Assembly (NCBI GenBank): GCA_039819065.1
Contig: JBCBSS010000144.1
Span: 1 to 20,699, forward strand
Length of the DNA: 20,699 bases
Direction: 5' to 3'
Origin: JBCBSS01 sp039819065
GTDB taxonomy: Bacteria; Bacteroidota; Bacteroidia; Cytophagales; Cyclobacteriaceae
Below, in pieces: positions 7,884 through 16,300 of the stretch. The notes under the pieces are model-generated. The model worked only from the letters and a program-made list of their open reading frames with translations, was not told the origin of the DNA and made no database searches. A program made the position numbers and the translations under genes. Within the stretch, counting starts at the first letter, position 1. Each line of letters opens with the position of its first letter.

Positions 7884-8747
7884 ATGAAAGACAAAACTCT
7901 TTTGGTAGTAGGTGGCACTGATGGCATTGGGAAAGAAATAGCACTTAAAGCAGGAAGCGGTAATACAGTCATCATAGTAGGGAGAAGTGAAGCGAAGGGC
8001 AATGTGCTACTAAGCAAATACCCCAACTGGTATTTTTATCCAACCGATCTCTCCGAGATGAAAAATGTTACGAAGCTTGCAGATAAGATTGGGGCTAACC
8101 ACAATGAAATCGACTACTTTGTGCACACTGCTGATGTGTTACTGGATAAAAGGGTGGAAACTAGAGAAGGTCTTGAGATCTCCATTGCTACCAATTTTTA
8201 CGCCAGGGTACTTTTAAATCATTTGCTACTAACCAATTTTAATTTCAAACCATCTAGGATCATGCATATCGCTTTGGCTGGTGCACCTTTTGGTCATAAG
8301 ACATTTGTAAAAGACTTCCCACTGGCTCCAGAAGTCAATTCAGCTAAAGGACACATGGTAGGGCAGGTAGCTAATGATGCGTATGGTCTTTACATGCAAA
8401 GACTCTTGAAGAATAATACTAAGGTCAATATCCTTAATCCCGGCATGGTGGATACCAATATTCGAAGGAATGGAGAATTACCTACAATGATGAAATGGCT
8501 GATGCCTATTTTTTCACTTATGCGACCGTTTATAGAAACCAAGCCTCATGAATATGCAGAGATTCCGTTTTCCATCTTAGAAGGCCGGAACGAAGTAGCA
8601 AACGCCAACGTTCTAATTTCGCCCAAAGGGGGCAAAGCAAAAGCATCAAAAGTGGTCTCGAGCATCAAAAATCAAACTACAGTCATGCGATCAACAGAAA
8701 ATCAATTAAGTGAGATTATTAAAGGCGAAGTCCAACTAATATCATGA
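7884..8747 (+). CDS. SDR-fold NAD(P)-binding protein with altered active site
   Basis: Short-chain dehydrogenase/reductase-like protein, 287 aa from ATG 7884. An in-frame ATG at 7836 was rejected because it falls inside the operator and upstream of the -7 box, and because the SDR fold begins just after MKDKTLLVV. The cofactor motif is GGTDGIGKE (residues 10-18). The Asn of the tetrad (ATNFYARV, N104) and the NPG motif (NPGMVDTNI, from about 185) are present. Two usual catalytic residues appear missing: the VSS position reads IAL (about 129-131), and the YxxxK motif reads YGLYM (Y167, M171). It may bind NAD(P)H yet have changed or lost dehydrogenase activity. It is followed by a TetR regulator on the same strand and sits behind a palindromic operator, so expression is probably inducible. 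SDR call firm, substrate unknown. Confidence 0.85.
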   Translation: MKDKTLLVVGGTDGIGKEIALKAGSGNTVIIVGRSEAKGNVLLSKYPNWYFYPTDLSEMKNVTKLADKIGANHNEIDYFVHTADVLLDKRVETREGLEISIATNFYARVLLNHLLLTNFNFKPSRIMHIALAGAPFGHKTFVKDFPLAPEVNSAKGHMVGQVANDAYGLYMQRLLKNNTKVNILNPGMVDTNIRRNGELPTMMKWLMPIFSLMRPFIETKPHEYAEIPFSILEGRNEVANANVLISPKGGKAKASKVVSSIKNQTTVMRSTENQLSEIIKGEVQLIS

Positions 8748-8912
8748 AAAAGAACATAAAAATCATTTATTGAGTGTTCCTGGGTTTTCAGCATTGCAAG
8801 TTGCTTCTGTAAGAATTAGCTATACTCTACTGGCCCCTCAGATTATTGAAAATTATTGATGTGGCAGAAACTCAAGTTTGCTTTTAATACCAAGATTTGT
8901 AATATTCTTTCT

Positions 8913-8928
8913 TTGTCATAGATGACAA
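8913..8928. promoter_or_regulatory. Inverted repeat upstream of the TetR gene, likely autoregulatory operator
   Basis: TTGTCAT-AG-ATGACAA is a perfect inverted repeat with 7-bp arms and a 2-bp centre. It ends 24 bp before the GTG start of the TetR-family gene, where autorepression sites commonly lie. A weaker repeat, CACTT-N9-AAGTG (8937-8955), runs into the start codon. The sequence differs from the palindrome in front of the SDR gene. Confidence 0.5.
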
Positions 8929-8952
8929 TATCAAGGCACTTACCTTTGACAA

Positions 8953-9489
8953 GTGGATAAGGACAAAATCATCGAGCAGACCATAAGTCTGGCTCAGAAA
9001 AAAGGATGGAAAAAAACCTCTGTTCGAGAGATATCAAAGGAAATTGGGTATTCCACGATCAAAGTGTATTCTGACTTTGGGGGAAAGGAAGGTCTACTAA
9101 AGGAAATTCAAAAGAAAGGGTTTCAACAACTAAAGGACGTATACCTTGCCTCAATGGCGAAGGGTAAAGACCCGGTTGGTCAATTGGCCAAATTAACCAT
9201 AGGACATTTTAAGTTCGCAAAGGACAATACGCACTTATACGAACTTATGTTCAGTCTAAATGGAGCAGTTTCTTCATTTCCAGATCCCGAATTATTGAAG
9301 GATACTGGATCACCAGTAAGAGCCCTTTTGCAAAATATTGACGGAGAATTGCTCAAACATCGGTTTTATCACTGGTGGTCAATCGCACATGGCTTCTTTT
9401 CCATCACCATGAATAATCCTCATATTAATGATCAAGAATACGAAAAATTGCTCAAACAAATAGTGAAAGACTTTGCTACAAAAAAATAG
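8953..9489 (+). CDS. TetR/AcrR-family transcriptional regulator
   Basis: Cytoplasmic one-component regulator, 178 aa. Residues about 4-50 form the TetR DNA-binding domain, with the HTH in TSVREISKEIGYSTIKVYSD followed by the typical FGGKEGLLKEI segment. The C-terminal half (about 75-175) is the ligand-binding/dimerisation part; the HWWSIAHGFF stretch (about 124-133) resembles the WHG-type C-terminal domain of some TetR proteins. The start is GTG: a TGA stop lies two codons upstream in frame, and the N-terminus beginning MDKDKIIEQ fits the family, so GTG is the best start. Inverted repeats just upstream suggest autoregulation. The SDR gene ends 205 bp upstream on the same strand and is a probable target. 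Ligand unknown. Confidence 0.9.
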   Translation: MDKDKIIEQTISLAQKKGWKKTSVREISKEIGYSTIKVYSDFGGKEGLLKEIQKKGFQQLKDVYLASMAKGKDPVGQLAKLTIGHFKFAKDNTHLYELMFSLNGAVSSFPDPELLKDTGSPVRALLQNIDGELLKHRFYHWWSIAHGFFSITMNNPHINDQEYEKLLKQIVKDFATKK

Positions 9490-9561
9490 AAGATCTGTGG
9501 TTAAATGCCTCGTTCCACAATTTGCTTCCTATAATTTATCCAGGGAATTCGTTGGGTTGCT

Positions 9562-9966
9562 TTAACCATTATCCCCAATAGAAAACACATGACATAGGAT
9601 TTTCCATTCTTCGTTAAACTTAATCCAGGTAATTGAATATTTACCCTTTTCGGTTAATTCCTTTGTCCCCCATTTTACGTCTTTAAACTCCCCGAATTCA
9701 TAAGCCATGTTTTCATCTACTTCCAAAAGTGTCGGTTCAAAGTAAATGTCTACTTTACCAAACCCACCCTTGAAGTAGTTGACAATAGTCTCATTGCCTA
9801 TTAGTGTTTGTTTTTTAGGAGGGAAGACGGACGCATTTGCGGCATACAGGGCGGTTAAAGCCTGAGCATCTGAATTATGCCAGGCATTTGTCCATGCCTT
9901 CATTGTGGGTTGATCTTGATTAATGTTCATGCTATATAATGATATCATGATGAATAGAAGTTTCAT
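9562..9966 (-). CDS. SnoaL/DUF4440-like (NTF2-fold) protein
   Basis: Small 134-aa protein of the NTF2-like superfamily. The stretch from MKAWTNAWHNSDAQALTALY (residues 22-41) through the middle, and the C-terminal KGKYSITWIKFNEEWKILCH, match the pattern of DUF4440/SgcJ-EcaC-type proteins, with the first helix, the VFPP segment and the final beta-strands visible. The first 12 residues are hydrophobic; they could be a weak export signal or an over-extended N-terminus, since Met22 is a possible internal start. Its ATG overlaps the stop of the upstream oxidoreductase by 4 nt (ATGA, 9963-9966), so the two are translationally coupled in one operon. These folds bind small molecules and some are enzymes; the role here cannot be assigned. 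Confidence 0.75.
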   Translation of the reverse strand: MKLLFIMISLYSMNINQDQPTMKAWTNAWHNSDAQALTALYAANASVFPPKKQTLIGNETIVNYFKGGFGKVDIYFEPTLLEVDENMAYEFGEFKDVKWGTKELTEKGKYSITWIKFNEEWKILCHVFSIGDNG

Positions 9967-10565
9967 CTCTGTACGTAGATTAACCCGGCATCCGTCCCAC
10001 CACCACCTAGGGCGATGGCAATATTCATGTGGGCAATCGCCTCAAGGTACCTGGCATTTTTTAAGCCACCAGCTACCACGACCCCATTAAAACCTGCATC
10101 ATCCGCCAACCCCTTCACTACGTTTGCGGCTTCCTCATCATCCGAGGCGATAAAGGCCACTAGCTTTTCACCATTGTGCTGTTGCTTTTCAGACTTCATC
10201 ACATCAGCAAAAATAGTGTTAAACGCTTTTACCACCTTGCTATTAGGAAGTAGGCTTGCGGTTTCTTCACCACCGGAATTATCCTCACCAAGCATGAGTG
10301 GTGACCAGTCCTCAAGATTAATAGCATTGGTGATGTCAACTACGATTTTACCTTCAAGAGCCTCCTTGTGACTTGTCAAGACATCTTTCATGGCATCATA
10401 TGGAATAGCGAAGCAGACTACTTCACCACTGGCAATAGCCTGAGTAATACTTATTTGACCTTCTTTCGGATTAGGAGTACTGTATACTACATTGTGACCT
10501 GCACTGGCTAAAAGTGCTCCTAGATTGGTGGCGACATTTCCTGCACCTACGAAACTGATTTTCAT
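9963..10565 (-). CDS. Rossmann-fold NAD(P)-dependent oxidoreductase (F420-reductase-like)
   Basis: 200-aa protein starting at ATG 10565. An in-frame ATG 36 nt upstream exists, but the Rossmann strand begins right at MKISFVGAGNVATNLG, so the inner start fits better. The GAGNVA dinucleotide-binding motif is near the N-terminus, followed by STPNPK, a loop consistent with NADP binding. VVDITNAIN and KVVKAFNTIFADVM are typical of the NADPH-dependent F420 reductase-like family (PF03807). Many members in bacteria without F420 act on other acceptors, so F420 need not be the substrate. It is first in an operon with the SnoaL-like gene (ATGA overlap) and divergent from an HxlR regulator. That arrangement often marks a stress- or electrophile-induced reductase; this role is inference. 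Confidence 0.85.
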   Translation of the reverse strand: MKISFVGAGNVATNLGALLASAGHNVVYSTPNPKEGQISITQAIASGEVVCFAIPYDAMKDVLTSHKEALEGKIVVDITNAINLEDWSPLMLGEDNSGGEETASLLPNSKVVKAFNTIFADVMKSEKQQHNGEKLVAFIASDDEEAANVVKGLADDAGFNGVVVAGGLKNARYLEAIAHMNIAIALGGGGTDAGLIYVQR

Positions 10566-10605
10566 TGTCCCTAAGTTTTTTGAGTTAGAAATTATATCCA
10601 AAAGT

Positions 10606-10621
10606 CTATCTTAGCAGATAG
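10606..10621. promoter_or_regulatory. Inverted repeat in the divergent oxidoreductase/HxlR promoter
   Basis: CTATCT-TAGC-AGATAG is a perfect inverted repeat with 6-bp arms. It lies about 40 bp upstream of the oxidoreductase start and 36 bp upstream of the HxlR start, centrally in the 92-bp shared promoter region, so it could serve both directions. Confidence 0.4.
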
Positions 10622-10637
10622 GTAATCAAATGGTAGG

Positions 10638-10655
10638 TTACTCACTTTTTAGTAA
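10638..10655. promoter_or_regulatory. TTACT-N8-AGTAA operator candidate next to HxlR start
   Basis: Perfect 5-bp arms (TTACT and AGTAA) separated by 8 bp, ending 2 bp before the HxlR start codon. The core, TACT-N8-AGTA, is one base longer than the TACT-N7-AGTA box I recall for the HxlR-family repressor YodB of Bacillus. This supports autoregulation by the adjacent HxlR protein, but is inference. Confidence 0.45.
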
Positions 10656-10657
10656 GT

Positions 10658-11002
10658 ATGAGAAAATTGAATTCTACGAATATTGAAAATGAAGAGATAC
10701 TAGAAATAGACTGTCCTTTCATGTTGACTCTACGATTCATTGGGAAGCGATGGAAGCCCGCAGTGCTTTGGAAGATCAATGATGGTTATATTAGATTTAA
10801 GGATTTGAAGAAGCAATTGCCCGGGATAAGTGATAAGATGTTGTCACAAACGGTTTCTGAATTAACCAGAGATGGAATTTTAAAAAAGCGTATTTATGAG
10901 GAGGTGCCTTTACGAGTTGAATATGGTTTTACGGATTTCGGTAAAACGCTACTCCCTGTTCTGTCCAGGATGAATGAATGGGGGAATGCGAACTTGATTT
11001 AG
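10658..11002 (+). CDS. HxlR-family winged-helix transcriptional regulator
   Basis: 114-aa DNA-binding protein. The family core is present: CPFMLTLRFIGKRWKPAVLW (residues 19-38), then the recognition region IRFKDLKKQLPGISDKMLSQ (about 46-65), then the wing and C-terminal helix with VEYGFTDFGKTLLPVL (about 88-103). Cys19 lies just before the first helix, where HxlR relatives such as YodB and HypR carry their redox-active N-terminal Cys, so it may sense electrophiles or oxidants. It is divergent from an NAD(P) oxidoreductase operon with a 92-bp shared promoter containing inverted repeats. That layout matches YodB/HypR systems, which control a neighbouring reductase. The family call is firm; the inducer is inference. 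Confidence 0.92.
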   Translation: MRKLNSTNIENEEILEIDCPFMLTLRFIGKRWKPAVLWKINDGYIRFKDLKKQLPGISDKMLSQTVSELTRDGILKKRIYEEVPLRVEYGFTDFGKTLLPVLSRMNEWGNANLI

Positions 11003-11228
11003 GAGTAGACTTGGGTAAATTCATCATGTGGAGGGCATCACTGAGTTGAAGTTGGGAGGGGATTGGAAATTAGACAAAACAGGCTGTCTTCTTGATTGGC
11101 CATCACACCGTTGTACATTTCACCTATCTTTTTCAGTAAGGAAATATATCTGTTGAGGTTGACTATATCCTTATTACAATAAGAACGCCGTGTTCCACCA
11201 GGAAAAGTAATAATCAAAGGAGCCTGCT

Positions 11229-13139
11229 CTAGCTGATTTTGTCTGCCTGGCCATATTGAAACATAAAGTCTCGTACGCTTTCATCCGCACCCATCTTCAG
11301 TTTTTTCTTCAATCGATTGATCTTGCTTTTCACCGAACCGGGAGTCAGGTGGATAACTTTGGCAATTTCCTTATTTGCCATACCTATTTTCAAATAGGCA
11401 CATAGCTTAAGATCATCGGCTGTAAGATTGGCATGTTCTTGCTTTAAATGGTTAAAAAAGTTGGGATGTACATCTTCAAACCTATGGAGGAAACTGTCCC
11501 AACTTTTGTCAAGGGAGTAGCCGTCTGAGATTGACTTTTTTATTTCCTTGAAATCAGGCTTCAATTCTGAGTTAAGTTTTTGCTCCACGTAGCTTACTTT
11601 TTTGTCCAGATCTTCAAGCAGCGCGTTCTTTTCATGGGCAGCCATGGCCATGGCCGCCAGTTCCCGCTCTTTGAATGCCAGCGCTTGTTCAGAAAGGATT
11701 TTTTCCCGCTTTCTTAATTCTTTCAATTTTTTATTGGCCTGGTTTTTTAATCGGAAAGCTCGATAAACGACTATGGCCATAATTGCTGTGAAAATGGCAA
11801 CGACTATGGCAATTGTTCTAGCCCATTGTTCCCGAATTAATTCTTGTTCATAGGCATGTTCTTTAAGCAATTGTGCTTCTCTGGTTTTTTGCCGTTCTTT
11901 TTCGAAGTTATACTCAAGTTCAAGCTGGGTTATTCTTTTAGTATTAGCTTCATTTCTCACACTGTCCGAGATGTTCTTTAACATAGAGAGGTAAGTGAAG
12001 GCATCTTTATAATTACCGTAAGTGCTTTCTATTTCTACCAGATCTCCAGCTGCTTGAATTATTATCTCCGGGTAGGTTAATTCTTTACCCAGAGTGAAAG
12101 CTTCTTCCGCATATTTTTTCGAGGTTAAAAAATCTCCTTTTATCAAATAGGCATGACCTAAATAGGCTAGATTAAATGCAGTGCTGACTTTGTTATTTTT
12201 CTCGACATTGTATTCTAATGCTCGATTGATGAACAATATGGCAGAGTCAGTTTTTCCAACATCTACATACGCTCTTCCCATATTACCGTAGGCTCTCATA
12301 GCATTATCCATTTTGCCGAGGTATTCCCAAAAGTTTGCGGCCTTAGCATAGTGCTCGATAGCCTTTTTCGGGCTTACATCGACCATTGCATTTCCCAGGG
12401 AAGTGTAGCTTCTGGCAATTATGGTACTATCATTCATTTCGCGCCCTAGTTGGAGTGATTTATGATGATATTCGAGTGACTTAGTAGTATCGCCTTGTGT
12501 TTTATACACTATGCCAATGTTATTGTAGGTCATGGAAAGAACAACCTTATTCTCAAGTTCTTCCTGCATTGCAGCTGCTTCCAAATAATAGTCGAGGGCC
12601 TGGGGTGAATTTCCCTGTATGTTGCTGATGGTACCCAGGTAGATATAGGCATTGCCTATTTGTTGAGAATCACTCAGTGCTTTATAAAGCCCAAGAGCTG
12701 TAATGTATTTCCTTTTTGCTTCATCAAACTCACCTAAACCATAATGAGCTTTTGACAGTTCCCTGTTGATTTCTGCAAGTATTGATTTGTCCTTATAATT
12801 TTCACCCGCTTGTTGAAGGGCTTTTTGGTAATAAAATTGCATTGAATCCCTGTGTCTTGACTTTTTGAAAAACTTGCCCAAAAGTTGATGCCACCTTACC
12901 TGAAAGTCATTTGATTTTTTTTGGGTAGAACTCGATGTCAACCCCAAAGAATCCAATAGAACCTTCGCCGGGTTTAGTTCATTGTGCTCCAGTAGCGAGT
13001 CAATTTCTACAAACAAGTTGGGACTCTTCTTTTCAGACGGATTCTGAGCATAACTATTTGGCATTTGTAGAGAAAGAACAATAACCAAAATGAGATAGGT
13101 AATGCTAACCTTGATGTTTCTACCTGGTTGAATAAACAT
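11229..13139 (-). CDS. Membrane-anchored TPR protein with cytoplasmic LuxR-like HTH
   Basis: 636-aa one-component membrane regulator. Residues about 1-31 look like a signal peptide (NSYAQ cleavage site). About 75-390 are tandem TPR repeats (AYIYLGTISNIQG, TYNNIGIVYKTQG, AYGNMGRAYVDVG and others), which should lie in the periplasm. A charged coiled coil (about 400-438) leads into one TM helix (440-460), then a second cytoplasmic coiled coil (about 465-525). The C-terminus (about 570-616) is a LuxR/GerE-like HTH (LTADDLKLCAYLKIGMANKE followed by GSVKSKINRLKKKLKM). No kinase or receiver domain is present, so signal passes directly from the TPR part through the membrane. It is divergent from the beta-helix T9SS gene across a 177-bp promoter region and may regulate it. 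The architecture is common in Bacteroidota; its ligands are generally unknown. Confidence 0.88.
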   Translation of the reverse strand: MFIQPGRNIKVSITYLILVIVLSLQMPNSYAQNPSEKKSPNLFVEIDSLLEHNELNPAKVLLDSLGLTSSSTQKKSNDFQVRWHQLLGKFFKKSRHRDSMQFYYQKALQQAGENYKDKSILAEINRELSKAHYGLGEFDEAKRKYITALGLYKALSDSQQIGNAYIYLGTISNIQGNSPQALDYYLEAAAMQEELENKVVLSMTYNNIGIVYKTQGDTTKSLEYHHKSLQLGREMNDSTIIARSYTSLGNAMVDVSPKKAIEHYAKAANFWEYLGKMDNAMRAYGNMGRAYVDVGKTDSAILFINRALEYNVEKNNKVSTAFNLAYLGHAYLIKGDFLTSKKYAEEAFTLGKELTYPEIIIQAAGDLVEIESTYGNYKDAFTYLSMLKNISDSVRNEANTKRITQLELEYNFEKERQKTREAQLLKEHAYEQELIREQWARTIAIVVAIFTAIMAIVVYRAFRLKNQANKKLKELRKREKILSEQALAFKERELAAMAMAAHEKNALLEDLDKKVSYVEQKLNSELKPDFKEIKKSISDGYSLDKSWDSFLHRFEDVHPNFFNHLKQEHANLTADDLKLCAYLKIGMANKEIAKVIHLTPGSVKSKINRLKKKLKMGADESVRDFMFQYGQADKIS

Positions 13140-13188
13140 TTTTGAAATTACTAATCAAGTCGGATATTCTAAAAACTAATTCCAGCGT

Positions 13189-13206
13189 GCTAACCATTTG
13201 CTAACC
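13189..13206. promoter_or_regulatory. Direct heptamer repeats GCTAACC in the divergent promoter
   Basis: GCTAACC occurs at 13189-13195 and again at 13200-13206, an 11-bp period (one helical turn). It lies about 50 bp upstream of the TPR/LuxR-like gene and 120 bp upstream of the T9SS gene. Direct repeats with this period are typical of response-regulator or LuxR/AraC-type sites. Function is inference. Confidence 0.35.
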
Positions 13207-13325
13207 CCTTTGATGACCCATTGACGGTGTCCTTTGCTTTGTTTTGTAAAAAATCTAGTGAAGGCGGTGGCACTTACTCACTAATCGTCTCATATAACTA
13301 GTTCATCCAGTCAAACTTGAACATA

Positions 13326-16300
13326 ATGAAGAAATTTTACCTCTTATTGATCAGCCTATTTTTTTCATCATCGTCACTAATCTACGCCCAACTCAATGGG
13401 TCTTACTCCGTGGGGTCAGGAGGGGATTACAATACCATTAGCGATGCGATTGCAGCCATCAATTCCGCAGGTCTTACTGGCGATGTTACACTAAATGTCT
13501 TAACTGGGGTCTACACAGAACGTATTGATCTTAGCAATCTCAATAATGGTGATTTTATGGTGACACTTGAAGGTGAAGATTTGGAGAATACTATCATCTC
13601 CCCACCATATGAGGATGTAGACTTTATGGCAGGGATCAATATTCAGAATACCGATCATGTGACGATTCGCAACCTAACGATTAACATGCCTTTTGAATCG
13701 GCAAGTGCTAGTCAGACCATGTACGGCGTTTACTCCACAGATGCCCAGTTCATCTCTGTACAAAATAATGTGATTCGTTCCAAAGAAGGAATAGCTATAG
13801 GAGGGGGTATCAACCTTCAGGCGTTAAATAATATCGTGGTGACCGAAGGTGTCGCTTTTGTCGCATGGGATTGTAATACTCTTGATGTGATCCACAATAC
13901 ATTTCATAGTGAGCGAACCGGGTTTCGAAACTTCCAGGCTAGCGGCAACTTTTTTGTATTAACAGAGGCTGTTTCGGTTTTCAACGGTACAGTTCGAAAT
14001 GTCAATGTGATCAATAACATTTTCAGCGGTGTGGTGTCAGAAGATCCCGATGGAAATGCAGCCATCAGCTTTGGTATCGATGGAAGTTTTGTTGGCAACT
14101 CAACTACTTTTAATCTGGTATCTGATTTCAATCTGTTTGATGCTGACCTGAGTATGGTGGTACATGGCGCATCAGGTAGCGCTACCCTGGATGGTGAACC
14201 AATATCTGGCGATTTCTCGCTAGGTGATTGGAGGGATTGGGATAACCGGGGATATGATTTGAGTTCTACTTCATTTAGTCCCGATTTTTCAGATGATACC
14301 GATTTTCGCATCGGCAGTACCGACTTCCGCTTTGGTACTTACCTATCAGCATTCTCTATGGATATTGACGGAGAGACGCGTGTAGAAGGTTCAGTAGACG
14401 TGGGAGCCGATCAGTTTTGTATATCCATTGCGGCGACAGAATCACTGGCAGTATGTGAATCTTATGAATTTGGCGGCCTTACCTTGACGGCATCGGGGCA
14501 ATACTTCGGAGAATTTGTGGCCACCAATGGCTGTGATAGTCTGGTTACACTGAATTTGACTATACTGGAGGCTACTTCGGGCAGCGATGACATCACTGCT
14601 GAGGGTAGCTATAATTGGAACGGAATTATCTATTCGGAATCAGGAACCTATCAGCAAACGCTAACCAATCAGGTGGGATGTGATAGTCTAGCCACACTCA
14701 ACCTCACCATTGAACCGTATTTTCTGGAAGGTAACTTTGTCATTGGTTCATCTGCCCAAGCTGACTTTAGCAATTTTACCGAGGCTACAGCCGATCTTCA
14801 ATATGCTACGCTAACCGGGAATGTTGAGTACTTTATAGAAGCAGGCACTTACAATGATACCTTGAAGATTAGTGCCATCAATAATGGGGATTTTTCGATC
14901 ACCTTTAACGGTGAAGACGAGTCAACCACCATACTGCATCCGCTTGACAGTATTGATGAAAGTGGTTCAGGTGTCCTGATCGATGGTACTAACCATGTTA
15001 CCATACAAAATCTGACCCTTGAAATGGATGATATCTCGGATCAGCGGGTTTCACTCAATTCTAATGACACCAAAGGCATCTCAATTATCAATGCCAGTAA
15101 CATCACGATTAACAACATAGATTTCAAAAATGATAGTGAGGCCATTGACTTTAGCTCTAGTACATTCTTCATAGCGAGCACCTTGTATTTAAATAACGTA
15201 GATGCTTTAACGGTAAGCAATTGTCTATTCAGTGGATCTGGAAGCCATATCACCATAGGAGACCATAACAGCGTTAGTATTTCAGATAACACTTTTCAAA
15301 CCGCAAAGGAGGTCATCAGAACTACTGAAACCGGAGGCGATCTATTGATAGAAAGAAATGACTTCTTCGGCCCTTTTAATCGGGCGATTGAAATTGTAGA
15401 AATCGACGATGCGACCATCAGATCCAATGATATTGATGGAATAGATGGCAATGAGTCGAGGTTTGGAATTTTGTCATCTGAAAATGTCAGGTTGATCATT
15501 CAGGACAATAGGATCAAAAATGTAGAGTTTGGGATCATTTTGGATGAAGATATTGAGGCAAGGGTTGAACAGAATCGAGTGACCACGACCTCATCGGAGG
15601 CATTTTTTGCTGATCGTACGAATGACCTGACAGTGGTCAATAACTTCTTTGGAGACGTTGTATTCTTAAGCCGGTCTTCTGACCTTGATTTTATTCACAA
15701 TACCGTGGTAGCAGAATCTCCGGATGAGCGGTTCGAAGTATTCTTCTTTGAAGTGGATGATGACGCTACAGGAGACCTGGCCGTACGAATTAACAATAAC
15801 ATTATCGTTGGTGGAAATCAAGTGGCCGATCGCTTGATGGGTCTTGTAACCGTGAACGAAAACGTGGATTTCTCATTGGCACTCACACTGGATCATAACC
15901 TGTATTACCTGGCTGATGAGTCAGGTTTGATACCGCTGGTAACGTATGAGGACAATGTGGACGAGACATCATATGGTACACTGGTTGAATGGCAGAATGC
16001 ACAGCCATATGATCAAAACTCGGAGCGCTTTGAACCTGAATTCGTTTCGCAGGATGATTTCCATATTACCAATGGCAGCGATTATCGATTCGGTACATAT
16101 ATCGACATGTTTGCCAGTGATATCGACGGCGACCCTCGTACCGAAGGAAGTGTTGATGTAGGTGCAGATCAGTTCGTCTGCGAAGCTTCTGCTTCCACTT
16201 TTGAAGTGATTGTTTTTAACGGCTATGAATGGGAAGGTGTTCTTTATGAAGAATCAGGTATGTATTCCAATGATTACATCAGCACACTTGGCTGTGATAG

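Noticed and set aside
11039..11228. A minus-strand open frame of about 60 codons after the TPR/LuxR-like gene, reading APLIITFPGGTRRSYCNKD and ending at a TGA near 11039
   Set aside because: It has no good start codon, overlaps the end of the TPR gene in another frame, and its length is within what chance allows; no family was recognised.
13904..14311. Minus-strand frame of 135 codons inside the T9SS gene
   Set aside because: It lies entirely within a well-supported coding region on the other strand and its translation is Ser/Leu/Lys-rich without any recognisable domain.
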